Source: Nereocystis luetkeana (lineage: Eukaryota > Sar > Phaeophyceae > Laminariales > Laminariaceae). From it: DNA of 64,000 nucleotides. The notes beneath the pieces are model-generated. The model was not told the DNA's origin. It ran no database searches and saw nothing but the letters and a program-made list of their open reading frames with translations. The position numbers and the translations under genes were made by a program. Position 1 is the first letter of the stretch, and every line of letters starts with the position of its first letter. The stretch is taken from positions 4,025,586 through 4,089,585 of the forward strand of contig JARUPZ010000007.1 of assembly GCA_031213475.1 (NCBI GenBank), read 5' to 3'. Of the stretch, positions 22,901 to 36,700 are shown piece by piece.

Positions 22901-25900
22901 CATATTACGCACCTTTTTTTCTCTGGTTTTGTTCCTGATTTACTGTTTTTATCTTCCACTCTCCGGAATTATTGAAGCCATGTCTTGTGACGACGAACTA
23001 ATAATATCAATAGGTCGTGGCGATGAGTTAGTGTAAGGAGCAACAATAGCAGCTACAACGGAGACAGCATGGCTGCGAATACCAACCACAGCAGAGCAGA
23101 AGTGCGGTGGGTTTTTCCACACAGCAGCAGCAGCAGCAGTGGCACCAGCACGCGCCTCTGTGTAGTCGCCGCCGCTAGCGTTAAAGTACCCCTCTCGGTG
23201 AACACGGACGAACCTCGCGGGTAGAGGCTGGGGGGGTCCCCTAAGAGCCCTTCTCTCCCTTGTTTTACCTGCAGTCCCTGCCCTCCAGCCCGCTGTGAGA
23301 GCCCGGTCTCGGACCCTGGAAAGGCTGCTAACGATGATAGGCATTTCTTACGACATAGTCGAAAGTCTGTATTTGCGAGGAGGGCGTTGTCCCCCGCATT
23401 GAGACAGCAGGGAGTATGGCGTAACCGCGGTATGACAGGTGTTGCCTTCCTGATACGTGTTGATAGCATTCGAGGACGGTGCGCGCCGACAGTTCCTGTA
23501 CGCAACGGCCTCGAATAATGTCATGGACACCTCGGAAGCATTGCCTGGCATCGTTGCGGCATGTACATGCCTCCTTCATGTGTCCCTCGATAAGGGGGAC
23601 GAGATCTGACAGTTTTTGCACGCGACGACCTCGCAAACTATGCATACATCGTAGGTCGTCAATAGTTACGATATACCTGGTACTCCTTTTATGTGTTGGG
23701 GATCGGCGGCAGAGATGCAGTCCAGGCCTGGGGCTGGGGTTGGAGCCGCTCAAGTCTCGATGTGGCGCACCGTTTACAAACACGCGAGGCAAGCAAGCAC
23801 TACACGTTGCCCCTTGGTACTGTTTTTTTTTCAGACGGTGTTTTCGCTGGTTAATGGTTCTTTCCCGGTGATCGCTTTTTCTTCTCAGGTCTTGAGTCGT
23901 ACGTACATACCAAGGTATGAATCGTAGGAATCGTAGGAAGTGCAGCGGCTGCTTTCTGAACAAGCCGTGGACTCATCAAGTGTAGCCCTTACCCCCCCCC
24001 CCCCCCCCTCCCCGGTGTGGTACACGCCTTCGTTTCTATCGCGCAGAGGGGGGTTTCATTGAGCATTCGTTCCCACTGCTCGTCGACGTTCACCGAATTT
24101 AGCCAACGCGCTCTACAGCAGTAGCACTTTCGTTGACGGAACAAGACTCATGTGCGTATTATACTTCACCAGCCGAGATTCGAACCTCGGCGCCAAAGGC
24201 AGCAAGAATGACAGGCCAGTCCACCGCCGTCCCTATTAACCCTTTTAGCACCGCAGTCCCACATGTGGGGACAAAGCACTCTAATTTTAAGTAGTTTGTC
24301 CCCAAAACGGGACTGGGGTCCCGAAAGGGTTGTATCAAGCTTGCTCTATCTAGACTAAGAAAACACGAGAAAAAAGGTCTCTTGATTTCGGCTTACAGCA
24401 CGACCACACGAATTGCAGATTATGGTACAGCGGCTGCAGAGTTGCTGGATTTCTTATTGGTGTGGCTCCTAAGAAATAGGGATCCCTGTCGAGTTGCCTG
24501 AAGCGTCGGCCGTACGTCAGGAGCGTACACCAACGCACACAAGCTGACGACGGTGTACCCTGCTGCTCGAATTCCTGCTGCTGCAGGTATACCTGGTGTA
24601 TCTGATGGCGATATATTACTATTAATATCAATACTAATACTGTTGTACGTACATATCTTGTATTATAGCAGTACAGGTAGTTGCCAGGTATTATACTCGT
24701 ATATACGTATATATCAGGTGTGTGTTTGTTCTTCACATCGTTCTCTCCACCTGTCGACAGCTTCTGCTCTACTGCTGTAGGTAGCAGGTTTTATGTATGT
24801 ATCCCGCCGGTCGCGCGATACGGGATATCACACGCAGCGTTCGAAGATAAGTTCCGATCCGAACGAATTTCATTTTTTTTCATTTTTGTTTTCTTCATTT
24901 TTGTTTCCAAACTTGCAACGGCACACGGACTGCAATGGAATGCGCGGTGGGGAAACTCGCCTGTCCCTCCCCATTTTGCACTTGCGCTTCGCGTCTGTCT
25001 ATCTCTTTCTCACCTGGTAATTCTTTATTCGTTTTCGGTGTGATGCAATATAATGCAGCTTGCAGAGATGAGTCTTGAGTTTTTTTTTATAATTCAATAT
25101 CGCAACTTTGTTTGTTTGTTCGTTTGTTTTCTATTTCAAACATACCATGTGCATCACACCTGTAACACGATGACGGACGCCGGGATTAAATTCCTAGCCG
25201 GTCGTCTCCAAAACACTCCAATACTGTATCATATATACAGCAACAGCATCAGTACTCCTTCCTTCTGCTGTGATAGCTGCTACTGCTGTGGAGTTACTTA
25301 TTTATTTTTTATAGAAGGAAGAATAAAGATCCTTACTCCCGCTTTGATTGACTACATGGTTGAAATATTAACTGAACTTCGTACCAACGTACCAGTGTAA
25401 GACTTGGCATAGATGCATAGTCGAAGACCTTAGGGAGTTCCGAGCCACCGAAGGGTCAACGGAAGTTGCCCCCTTGGTGTTTGGAGTTGAGACCGCGTTG
25501 TGGTCCACTGCAGCCAAAAAGGTGGGGAAGTGGTACCGGGGGATCCTTGAAGCAGCCGAACGGTTCATGGTGAGGTGGCACGAGGCTGAGGCTGAGATGA
25601 GTAGGCAGCGCCGCGCATCCGCCGTGGATGGTGCCCAAAGGAACGGGGGGGGAGGGGGCAACAGGAGAAGTGGCATAAAGCCCGACCGAGGGAATGCGGA
25701 GAGGGGGGGGAACAGGAGGGGTAGAAGGGAAACGGCGGTAGACGAAAGTAGGAAGGAGATGGCAGACAGGGTAGCAAGGCACCAAGTCGACTAGGAAGTA
25801 GAATATGACCATACTACTAGTGCTACCAACTGGTGCAGCTGGCTCGAACGTGGTCTTCCCTTGTCTTCTCTTTTAGTTTTGTTTTTTTTTCTTTCTTGCG

Positions 25901-28900
25901 CTGACTCTCCGTGATTTTCATTTCATTTTTTCTTCTCCTCTTCCTTTTCTGATTGATTAGCCGTACTCAAGGAGCCGTGTGGCATGGTTGGAAGACGAAC
26001 CTGCTCTGCTCGGCTCGTATTGTCTGACGCCAAGGGGCTGGGCATAGTTGACGAACGCAGGGCGGAGACGGCAGTCTGGGTAGCAAGGTACCAGGCGGAT
26101 TAGCAGGGAGAACCTGGCTATACTACTCGTACCACAAGCTGCTGCCGCCACCTGGAAGGTGCTTTGGGCTTTGGTCTGCCTGTTATTTCCCCTTTGTTAT
26201 TTTTCCTTGTTACTTTCTCCTTGGTTCTTTGTCTTACTCTGTTCACAAGCAGTGGTGTTTTTTGTTATTTCTTCTTTTTTCCAGCTCGTTCTTTTTCAAG
26301 TGTTGGCCACCTCGCCTGCGGGGGGGGGGGCACGACAGATTGTTTCTCTTAGATTTTGCTTTCATTTTTCTTCTTTTTCTTTTTCGATTTGTCTACCTTG
26401 TTTTTGTTTTCTCTTTGATTGTTTCTTTTCGTTTCACTATTTCATAGATTGCGTATGTCGTGCCTGTCGTATCTAGTATGATGACATGGCTTTGCATTGC
26501 CCACTGCAGTTCACACTGCACACGTGGCAACGTAGTATCTCTGTGGCGTAGCTTTGTGACCACAGAACTTGTATCTCTTCTAGGATTGAAGAATCGGCAC
26601 GGACACTGGTTGTGCTGGATGTCGACGGGTAGAAAGAACGGTTTAATGTGAAGAACACACACACACACACCAACCCCGAACCGCCTGTGGAAGTTTATCG
26701 GAACAAAAATAAGGTATTGATAAGTTCATGCTATTTCTAGTGTGTTCTATCTATACTGGAGGCGATATACTTTAGTGAGCACTCTGCAGTTCGAGGTGTG
26801 TGGTGCAGCCAGCGCGCGTGTCGTCTTGCTCAGTTTGGTCAATCCGTCATGTTATTTTTCACCAGGGCAGGGTACCAGATACCTGGGTACCACGTGCGTA
26901 TTACCTGGTACACGATATGATATCCTTTCCCCTCGCCGCCGTCTTGATAATGCCGGTATCTTCCTCCATGCCTCTCCGCCGTGTTGCTTCGTCCGTACAG
27001 CAGCTATTACAGCGAGCGACCTGTCCTTTTGAGAGTACCTATCCCTGCTTCCTATAACGGGGGACCATATTAAATAGGACCTGCGGTACACACAAAAACC
27101 TGTATATTTCCATATTTTGACCAACAATATTTGGTCCTACTTACTAGTGGTATTCGATGAATTATGTCAGCTTTTTCATTTTGAATGGATAACGCCCTGC
27201 ACATTGTCATAAGGCAAATAAAAAAAAAAAAAAAAAAAAATAGTAGCAGCAATTCTGATCTCCTTGCGTCATTATTAAATATATAGTTGTACTGTCTTGT
27301 TTCAGGATTACCGCCAGTATTTTCGCGTTGTTGGCCTCTTGTTCTTTCATTTTCTGTTCCTGCTTGTGTTGTTGTGTTCTCGTACCCGGTACGCTGGCAT
27401 TTGACTCGCTTGGCTGATGAATTTGCGATTTATTTTTGTTTTTGGTCTCCCTCTCTGTTTGTGTCTCACACCCCGTGTCAACAGACAGAACTTACAGCAG
27501 TATTACTAATAGCATCTCTCCACAGGTAAGGAATCAGGACGGACACTGGTTTTATTGATGAAGCGGGTAGAAATAAACGGTTTCATTTGAAGACAACAGA
27601 CAGACACATATACCCCCGAAGCCGGGAGGTTGGCCTGGTGCTTCGTCCGCCTGCCGGTACTTGTGTATACCAGCAGCATTTTCCTTTGGTGTCGTTGTCT
27701 CTCTGGGATCCAGCCCCAAGCAAAAAAAAAGAGCCAGCCACTTGAACCACCGGTCGCCCCGCTGGTTCAAGTGGTTAACCTCGAATTCTACTTGTTTGAG
27801 TCCTGGGTTCGAGCCCCAGGTGGGTCGGACTTTGACTTTATTTGCAAAAATAAAAATCATAAAGGATTCAATTGTTGAGAGCGCCTTGCAGCGTGGGTAG
27901 GCACAATTCGATGCGAGTCGACGAGGGAAGAAAAGGCTGAAATCTTCTCGCGATAAAAATGAAGGCACGTACCGTAGCGGGAAGGGGGGAGAAGAGCCTG
28001 CTATGTGACCCCGGATCTGAGTTACGAGTTGGAAGGAGAGAGAGAAGAAGATGGGCGAAGATAATAAATGGGATGAGCAAAAAAAAAAACAAAAAAAAAA
28101 AACAAAGAGCCCCGAGAGGGAGAGAGATTCATTCAGTCCACTGCGAAGATTATTCTCTCTCTATTTTCAAGTACATGCCTGTAACTCCTACCAGGTATTG
28201 TAGTATTTACGGGGGACCATAGTGAATATAATAGGACCAAATATTGTCATTTTGATATTAATATTATGGGGGACCATAGTTAATAGGACCAAATATTGTT
28301 AGTAAAAATGGTTAAATATATAGGTTTTTGTGTATACTTAGGTCCTATTAACTGTGGTCCCCCGTAATAGTAAAAATATGTAAAGATATACCATAGGTTT
28401 GTGTCTGTACCGTCCCAGGTAGGTCCTATCATATTTTCTATGGTCCCATGGTCCCCCGTAATAACATTACGTAGTACAACAGGAGTTTTACGCCTGAGCG
28501 GCATTCTGGACAAGGCGTGGACGCAGCAGGTAGCTGTCGCGCCTTGCCCCCCCCCCCCCCCCCTCGCCGTATAAACATGGCCTTCATTTTTTGTCGCGCG
28601 GCGGATTCAGCGTTCTCACTGCCCGTCGAATTGCATCGAATTTGGCTGATTCGCACTCTCGCACTTTTGGTGATCGGAACTATTAATAGACTCAAGACTC
28701 ACAGAAATGCGCTGTGTATTAAAAAAAAACACCCGCCGAGATCCAAACCTCGGCGCAACCGCCAGCGACAGCAGCAGCCTACCGCTGATCCCGAGTCAAA
28801 GTTGCTACTACAGCGTAGGATGATCGTTATGCGCTCGTGCGATAATATTGTTTTGTACTGGTAGTTCGTATCATACCACATGATACCACGACGATATGAT

Positions 28901-31900
28901 GATGCAACTCTTTCTTATTTTTCTTCCTCCATGTTTTTTTTTTTCAAATTCTTGTGCCGTCGTTTTGGTAGGGGATAGGGGATCGTCCGAGAACTGTTTC
29001 CATCCCGTTCCTCGGTATTTACGCGTATTATACTACGGCAGTATTAATACAGCAGTACCAAGGTTCCCCTCCGAGAGGTGGTCAGGGGAGTGGCGCAAGA
29101 AATAGTACTCGTGGTTTGAAATACCTGCGCACCTGTCTGTTTAGAATTACGCTAACTGCTTCCACCCAAACCCCTGTAGCACCGCAGTCCCGTTTTGGGG
29201 ACAAACTACTGGAAATTTGAGTGGTTTGTCCCCAAAACGGGACTGCGGTTCTAAAGGGGTTAACGACGTGAAGAACACACACATATATGTTTGAGGACAG
29301 ACTATAGATACCGTTGTTTGTGGAAATAGTGTGGCTTCATTACTACTACAACAATAATATAGAGGGTATACGGGTATAGTAAGTGGATAATGATCCTGAA
29401 CAGGTGACTCGCGGCGATCAATTCAATGCTTGCGTCTTAAACGTAAGTACAAAAAGTTGCGCGAGGTCGTGGTTGCGACATGATACTTTGTGACCGTCTG
29501 ACCGAGTAAAATCCAGCACAACGTACAAAATATATTGCCGCAATAAATGTTTCTTGGCGCTCAGGGTGAAATAAGGAGAACATCGAGATACTGAGAGTAC
29601 TCGCAGTACATACTCCTCGCGGTACATATTCCCGAAATACTGCCAGTGTTTCAAGTATTCGAGTTGTCCCCAGCGAAAGTAATTTGCTCCAACTCCCACT
29701 CGTCCAACCATCTGTGAGTGATGTGTGCCGAACTATGGGCCTGAGAACTGTCGGCACGGCGGTGCACAGACCGTCGAAGTATACTGCGTACTCCAAGTAC
29801 TACTGAGCATATTGAGAGTATTTCGGTACAACTGCGAGTACTCGCTGTACGAACACTATATCTAATAAATATCAACGGACGCAACACTTATAAGTGTTGC
29901 GGTACCCGCATCAGTACGGAACCTCGAGATACGTGAAGCACTCATACTGCGAGAAAGCACGAAGTACCTACAGTAGTAGTATTGTCTCGAACATATGTAG
30001 TCCCAAGTATTGGGAGCAACTAACTGTGAAAGGTTGGGGTATGTACGCACGCCACACATGAGAGCGCGCCCAAACTCCGCGGTCTTCCTTGCGCAAAAAC
30101 ACACAACTTGTAGTACGTATACATAGTAGTGCCTGGTAAATGTCGAAATTATGGGAAAAAACTCTCCAATAAGAATGACCCTATAAAAAGCAAGGTGGAT
30201 GTACCGGTATAAAATAAAGTAAAAGGTGAAAATTAAAAAGAATCGTGGATGATGAGGGTCAAACCCCGGTAACGCATATACCTGTAGAATCAAGTGCAGG
30301 TTATCATTTATCACCAGCTATACATGTACCATGGTATGTTTTTTTCGTCATGTAAAACACATTGCAGGATTTTTTAGAGTAGCTTGTACTGCTGTACATG
30401 TACTACAGCAGTGCTGCTTCTGCCAAATGCCATGCTGGAAGATACGGCAGCAGAGGATCCGCGTACTGCGACAAAGGAACGTGTACTGCTGTGCTCTTTC
30501 AGCTGGCTCTAGGACCTATCGGTCAGCAGTACGCAGAACACACAACAGTCAGTAACTACTTCTGTAAGTATTTTTGTACGAATGCTGCTGTACACGATGC
30601 TACGACCGATTGGTTGTACTGGACTCGACGAATGTACACGATCATCCAGGATCCAGGGATCGGTATGGAGCAAAAAATGCCGGTCACACACAGCAGCAGG
30701 TAGGTATGTGGTAGATAGGCCAATGCCGATGACAACAAACATTACTGCAGTACTGAGAGTGCATGCGTAGAGTATGCTGCCTCTTTCTGCTGTAGGCGCA
30801 CTGCGCAGATGGTGAAATACGGACGGCCGGCTCCGACAAACACAGCGAGCCACAGCAATACTGCGCTTATGGGTGTGTCGCACACGCACGGCGAGTGGGC
30901 GGCAGCGTTGGAACGATGGGATCTGCGATTGTCTGTTGTGTACCTGGTGGGGTGTGAAGAAAACAGACGACAATTCCGATACGTACGGACGAAATAAGGC
31001 CTCTCGTATCGAAACCAGGGAAATCGTCTTATCCACTCCCGCCGGAAAAAAAACTTTGAGCGCCTGTCACGCGCTCCAGAGTATACGGATCACGCCGAGA
31101 CCTCGACCAATGTGTCCGGCCGGGCTTCATGTGTCCGAGTACTCACTGTTTGGCCGAAAATCGCTCGTACGAAGAGAAAAGTTGGCAAAAGTACGAAAAT
31201 TTGACAAAACATACGTTTACATATATGACGGGGGGCCATAGTTGGTAGGACCAAATATTGTTAGTAAAAATGGTTAAATATATAGGTTTATGTGTACCAT
31301 AAGTCCTGTAAACGATGGTCCCCCGTTTTAGTATGATTTGACGGTATGGAAACGTGGCCCTCGAAGACAAGTCGTCCACACGAACGGAACGCGGGTTGTT
31401 TGTGCTGTCTGTACTGCTCAACTTCTACGCAGCAGCGTCTGGACACAGTTATCTACAGTAGCGCCAGTCCCTCTATATTGCCGGTGTATATGCGCCAGCC
31501 AACAATACCGGCACTATATATAGCGGCAACCGGCACTAAACACTCCGCACACTGCCGCACTGGTTAATCCCATCAATGTGCCAAGCGATTTCACAGGCAC
31601 TATAGTCGGGCAGTCGGCACTATTCAACTGGCTTTTAGTACCGCAGTCTCGTTTTGGGGACAAACCACTCAAATTTCAAGTAGTTTGTGTCCCAAAAACG
31701 GGACTGCGGTTCTAGAAGTTTTGAGAGGGGCTACTGCTGTATGTATATATATATATATATTATGTCGTCTTGTCCTCCGTTAGCCAGAGGTATCGCCCGC
31801 CATTTTCTTCCTTTTCTATGCGGTAAATTCTCCAGCTCCCTCCCGTTTGTTGCCTCAAGTCTGTCGAAGAGTTGAGCATTTTCTTCCCTTATTGACTCGC

Positions 31901-33729
31901 GTCGAACTAATGTTTTCTGTCTGTGCATGCATCACATCAATTCGCACATACGTACGATGAGCTTGATACATGCGATATTATGCCTGACGTAAAAAGGACG
32001 AGCAGGTATATTCACTATTAATAGTACACGGCGATGCTCCTGTTTTATCAACGGGCTGATGGAAACGGAAAACGGGAAAGAACGGGGCAAATGGAGCCCT
32101 ATTTCCCGCAAAAACCGCTTGTAACTTTCGACTCTCGAAGCCACACGCGCCAATTCCCGGAAATTTCTAAGGTTCAATCTTTTCGTTTTGATTGCGTGCG
32201 TTTTTGTGGCTGCACTGCACGAAGGGTGCATCTGACAATTTGTTATGCATCTTCATATCGTATCATGCGAGTGTAAATATTAGTCCATGCATTCAACTGC
32301 TGCTTGCTGCTGCCGCTGCAGCTGCTTTGTACGAGTGCCATTTGGTCCTACGCGTACACGTTTGTTTCTATTCATGCTAGACTACTGCTGTGCGTATTGG
32401 AATGTAAATTCGGTGGTCGATTTTAGGCCGAGTCTCGGGAAGGAATACCTCAACCGCGGGCTGCGCATACTGCTGCTACGCACATACGGACTTTGCCTTT
32501 ATTTGCAAAATAAAAATATAAAAGGATTCAATTGTTGAGAGCGCCTTGCAGCGTGGGTAGGCACAATTCGATGCGAGTCGACGAGGGGAGAAAAGGCTGA
32601 AATCTTCTCGCGATAAAAATGAAGGCACGTACCGCCGTAGCGGGAAGGGGGGAGAAAAAGCCTGCTATGTGACCCCGGATCTGAGTTACGAGTTGGAAGG
32701 AGAGAGAGAAGATGGGCGAAGATAATAAATGGGATGAGCAAAAAAAAAACCAAAAAAAAAAAACATACACATATATATATTATGTATGTGTAAAATATGT
32801 ACCTGGTGCTATTTATGTCGCTCCTCTTTTGTGCGTCTATACGCATGCATGTAAGCTGCTGTTGTTTGAGATGGTTGGACGTGACCCGGACCACTGTCCG
32901 AAGGTTGCCCCGCTTTATTTATACGCTATATATGAATATGATGCGTGCTGCATGCATCATACATATGATACATGTACGCCTTTCAACGTGACGACGCTGC
33001 ACTACGACAGCGAGCGAATTTCGTGCGTACCAGGCTAGGCTGCTGAGCCTGTCTGTACCTCTTGCATGATGCCTCCCACCGCCCCACCGAGTGTGCCGCA
33101 CTTCCCCCCCCCCCCGCCAAGGCTTCTGCATTTTTCGATATGCGACAGGCTCGGTAGACGTCATGCACAGAAAAGTAGTGCACTCATTTACATTTTATTG
33201 ATCCCACGGAGATTTTGCACGAAGTAGCGCGCTCTCTACACTCGGATGCATAGTTTCAACAGAGATGTTGCACGAACGAGTATTGTTTGTTTATTTGTTT
33301 TATACCCCGGGCGATATTCTGCAACCCCCCCGTTAGCTGTTAGTTTAGTTCGTTTTTTCATTTTTCTCTGTTTCCGTAGGGCTGCGCTTTTACGTGCACG
33401 GGATAAGTTCGACGGAACGGCCGCTGCACGATGGTTGACGGCGGGTATTGATTCATGATTGTTCCTTGTTGCATGTGACATTGTTGCGTTCTTGTGACAT
33501 TGTTGTGACGGTTCACGACGACCGTAAGCAAATGCGTCTGTCGTCCCATATCTCCAACATGACGTGCGATATATTAATATGTGATGTCATGTGACATATA
33601 GGAATACTCACATACCTGGTACGAAGTTTCGGCTGGCCCCGGTCCTGCTGTGGAGCCTCGGCGGTATATATGTACATGTCAATGTGGTTATCCATGATGT
33701 CTGGGTTGGTCACCATGAAGTTTTTACCC

Positions 33730-33782
<53 letters not shown>

Positions 33783-36700
33783 CTCACATTAACTCTCTGA
33801 CGAAGGAGTCCGTGGTCACACAAAGGCCCGCATATATCCCTCGCCGGCGTACGAGCACGACTCTTTTGGACCCGGAACGTTCACGCAACAGAGTGCCAGT
33901 GGGTACCTGATAGAATTTGTATAGGGAGTTGCACACACGAACGGCGTGTTTTATTTACCCCGTTCGTATGGACGTACGTGGGCTTCACAGCTGGTTCTGC
34001 TGCCGTTGTTTATGTATCCTACCGGTATGTATTACGGGGGACCATAGTTAATAGGACCGAATATTGTTAGTAAAAATAGTTGGATATATAGTTTTTTATG
34101 TATACCATAGGTCCCTCCTGGTATCCACTATGGTCCCATTTGCTATCTACCAGGTACGAGGTATACCCCTGGTACCCCTGGTATATATTAATAGTATACT
34201 AAGGGCAGTGTTCGATAACGATAAAAAATCGAATACTCTGTTTTGCCATCGGGCCGGGCGCGCTAAAAATGTTGGTGTTGTTAGGGTCATTCTTATCGGA
34301 GAGTTTTTTTCCCAAATTTCGACATTTTTTTCGCGCAATTTTTCAATCTTGCATATTTTTCCTGTTTTTTTTTTCCATAAATATTGAAATGTTAACGAAC
34401 TTGATATTTTTGGTTCTGGAAAATTTCACGAATAGTGACAGAACGCCTCCGTATATTGATACATATCTCCAATTATTTCCAAACTTTAGAAATTATGGAA
34501 AAAACGCTCTCCGATACGAATGAACCTTAGTGTTGGTGATGTTGGTGTTGATTGTTGACGTTTTCTTGCTCCTCCTTCTCTCGTTCTTGTTATCTTTGCG
34601 TACCGGTGTTTCTGCTGTTTTATTGTCCGTCCCCGGTTTTTGTTTAGGGCCGAATGCGGCGCTTCGAGTCGGTGATTGATTGGTTCTTTCCTGACCGAAT
34701 GAAAATGAACACCCTTCCTTGTCTTTTTCCGTCGGTCGCCCCTTCTTCCGGCTGTCCGTACCGCTCGTCGTCGTCGTCCTCGTCCTCGTCGTCATGGTCG
34801 GGTTTTTCTTTTCCCGTCGCTCTCAACCATTTGAAACGTTCTTTTGAAACAGGCGATGTGACGGCGATGGCATCAACCCGTGCTCGCTGTGCAGGAACAA
34901 AGAAGTGCCGTGCAAGTACAGCAAGAAGGAGAGAAGGTATGTATATACATATATATATATATATATATACTTCGAAGTATACGTGTACGACACGTTTGCT
35001 CTCTCGCCCTCCCTCAGTCCTTTTCACACACGAACGGTCCAGACAGAGTGCTCCTACTAATGATTGTTTCGATTGTGTCGTATATACTTCGAAGTATACG
35101 TGTACGACACGTTTGCTCTCTCGCCCTCCCTCAGTCCTTTTCACACACGAACGGTCCAGACAGAGTGCTCCTACTAATGATTGTTTCTAGATAGCTTACC
35201 GGTACATATGAATAGCTGTCGGTGCTGCTGCTGCTGCTGCTGCTGTAAAGAACTCGCGCGGCGGGGCGTTCGTAAATGTGATCGAGTTGTGTGCGGAGCC
35301 GTGACGGCGGAAGCTTGGGGCAACTGCTGCTGCTGCTGCTGCTGCTGCTGCTTCTGCTGCTTCTGCTGCTGCTGTACACCGCTCTGGGCGTAAATATAAG
35401 GACCGCTTCAGCTTATTATTATTGCCTAAGCGGCTCTTACATATCCCCGGCCAGATTATTATGGCTCGAAAAGGAGTCCCTTTTTTATGGGCGCCCGTCA
35501 ACATCAGCATTACCACTCTGTCCCGAAATATAGGGATCGTTTCTATACTAATATTAAATACAAACGTTCATTTTATTCAGGAGCATAGTGGTATACAAGC
35601 TAACTATCTGGGAGGAGGTACCGATCTGGACGGAAATACGTACAAGGAGCGTTTCATGACCGGTTTAGAGTACCGCAGTCCCGTTTTTGGGGGCAAGCTG
35701 CTTAAGAATCGGACGTGGTTTTGTACCCATATCGGGATCGCAGTTGCCAACAGAGGTCATACGTAAATATGGAGACCAAGCGGCCCCTGTGTTTCCCTCC
35801 AGAGTGTTATGTATGATACCCCGCTGTTTCATGGGAGGGGGGGGTGTACTCATTATCATGCATGGCCGTAGTCGTATGACCATAGACCCTAGCATTTGTA
35901 CTCATTCGTTGGTTGCGTTTAGTCGTTTGACCATGGACCACGCATCCCTTCGAGACGGAGCACCGTTCCTACTCCTAATAGAGACACCTCCAACAGTTGA
36001 ACGCTCATTACGTTGTTGCCATATGTTGCATACGTAGAACTTTTTTTGCTAATCTTATCCCCCTCGTGTTTGGCCGCCTGGGGTCACCATCTATCTCCTA
36101 GGGGGGGGGGGGGGTGTACTCATTATCATGCATGGCCGTAGTCGAATGACCATAGACCCTCGCATCCCGACAATGCCGGGACGGAGCACGTCGGGTTTTC
36201 ACCGACCGGGCAGACATTGCTTGCACCAAGTGCGAAGCGCCGTGAGGTGTTGTTCGGCGAGTCGCGTGAAGGATGAGCTGCGTCCTACTAAGAACCGCTT
36301 TTGAGGCGGATTTTTTTGCATATGAATGACAGCGTCAATGAATTGATTTAATTTCTGGCCACTTCCAGAGACAGCAATGGATTTACTGTGTAACTGCCCC
36401 GTGGGTGCCTCACCATATACTCGCTACGTGATACGATCATCCCCCTTGTGCGGAGTAAAGGTTTTCCCCGCACAAAAATGATCTAACTCGACCGCCAGCC
36501 CTGACGACCACCAAGAAAACAAAACAAAACAAACAAACAAAGAAACAAACAACGATACCCTGGCTGTCTGGCTCACGCAGTGAGAGGCGTGTTTGACAGC
36601 GTCGTCGCCAACCGGCGCCAACCCAACCTATATATAGAACTACATACTTAGATCACAACCCCTGAACGTGCTCGGTTGGTACATCCCTGGCCTCTCAGAG

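Larger units (their letters stand above)
19996..34852 (+). other. Giant intron 1 (14,857 bp)
   Basis: It runs from GTGAGG to an acceptor TTTTGAAACAG. It separates the two halves of the zinc cluster, and the split codon (AG|G, Arg 69) restores the frame. The intron is filled with repeats: PC1, H1, M1, S2, S3, a LINE-like fragment and microsatellites. I found no exon inside it that the zinc-cluster reading frame needs, but an alternative exon or a nested gene cannot be excluded. Confidence 0.75.

Noticed and set aside
22145-22912. Minus-strand open frame of 255 codons in intron 1
   Set aside because: No domain is present, a Pro run comes from a G tract, and there is no splice support.
24165-24240. 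Possible tRNA gene on the minus strand
   Set aside because: The T-arm is perfect, but no acceptor stem or clear D-arm pairs with it. A related sequence at 28735 has the same layout, so it is a SINE head.
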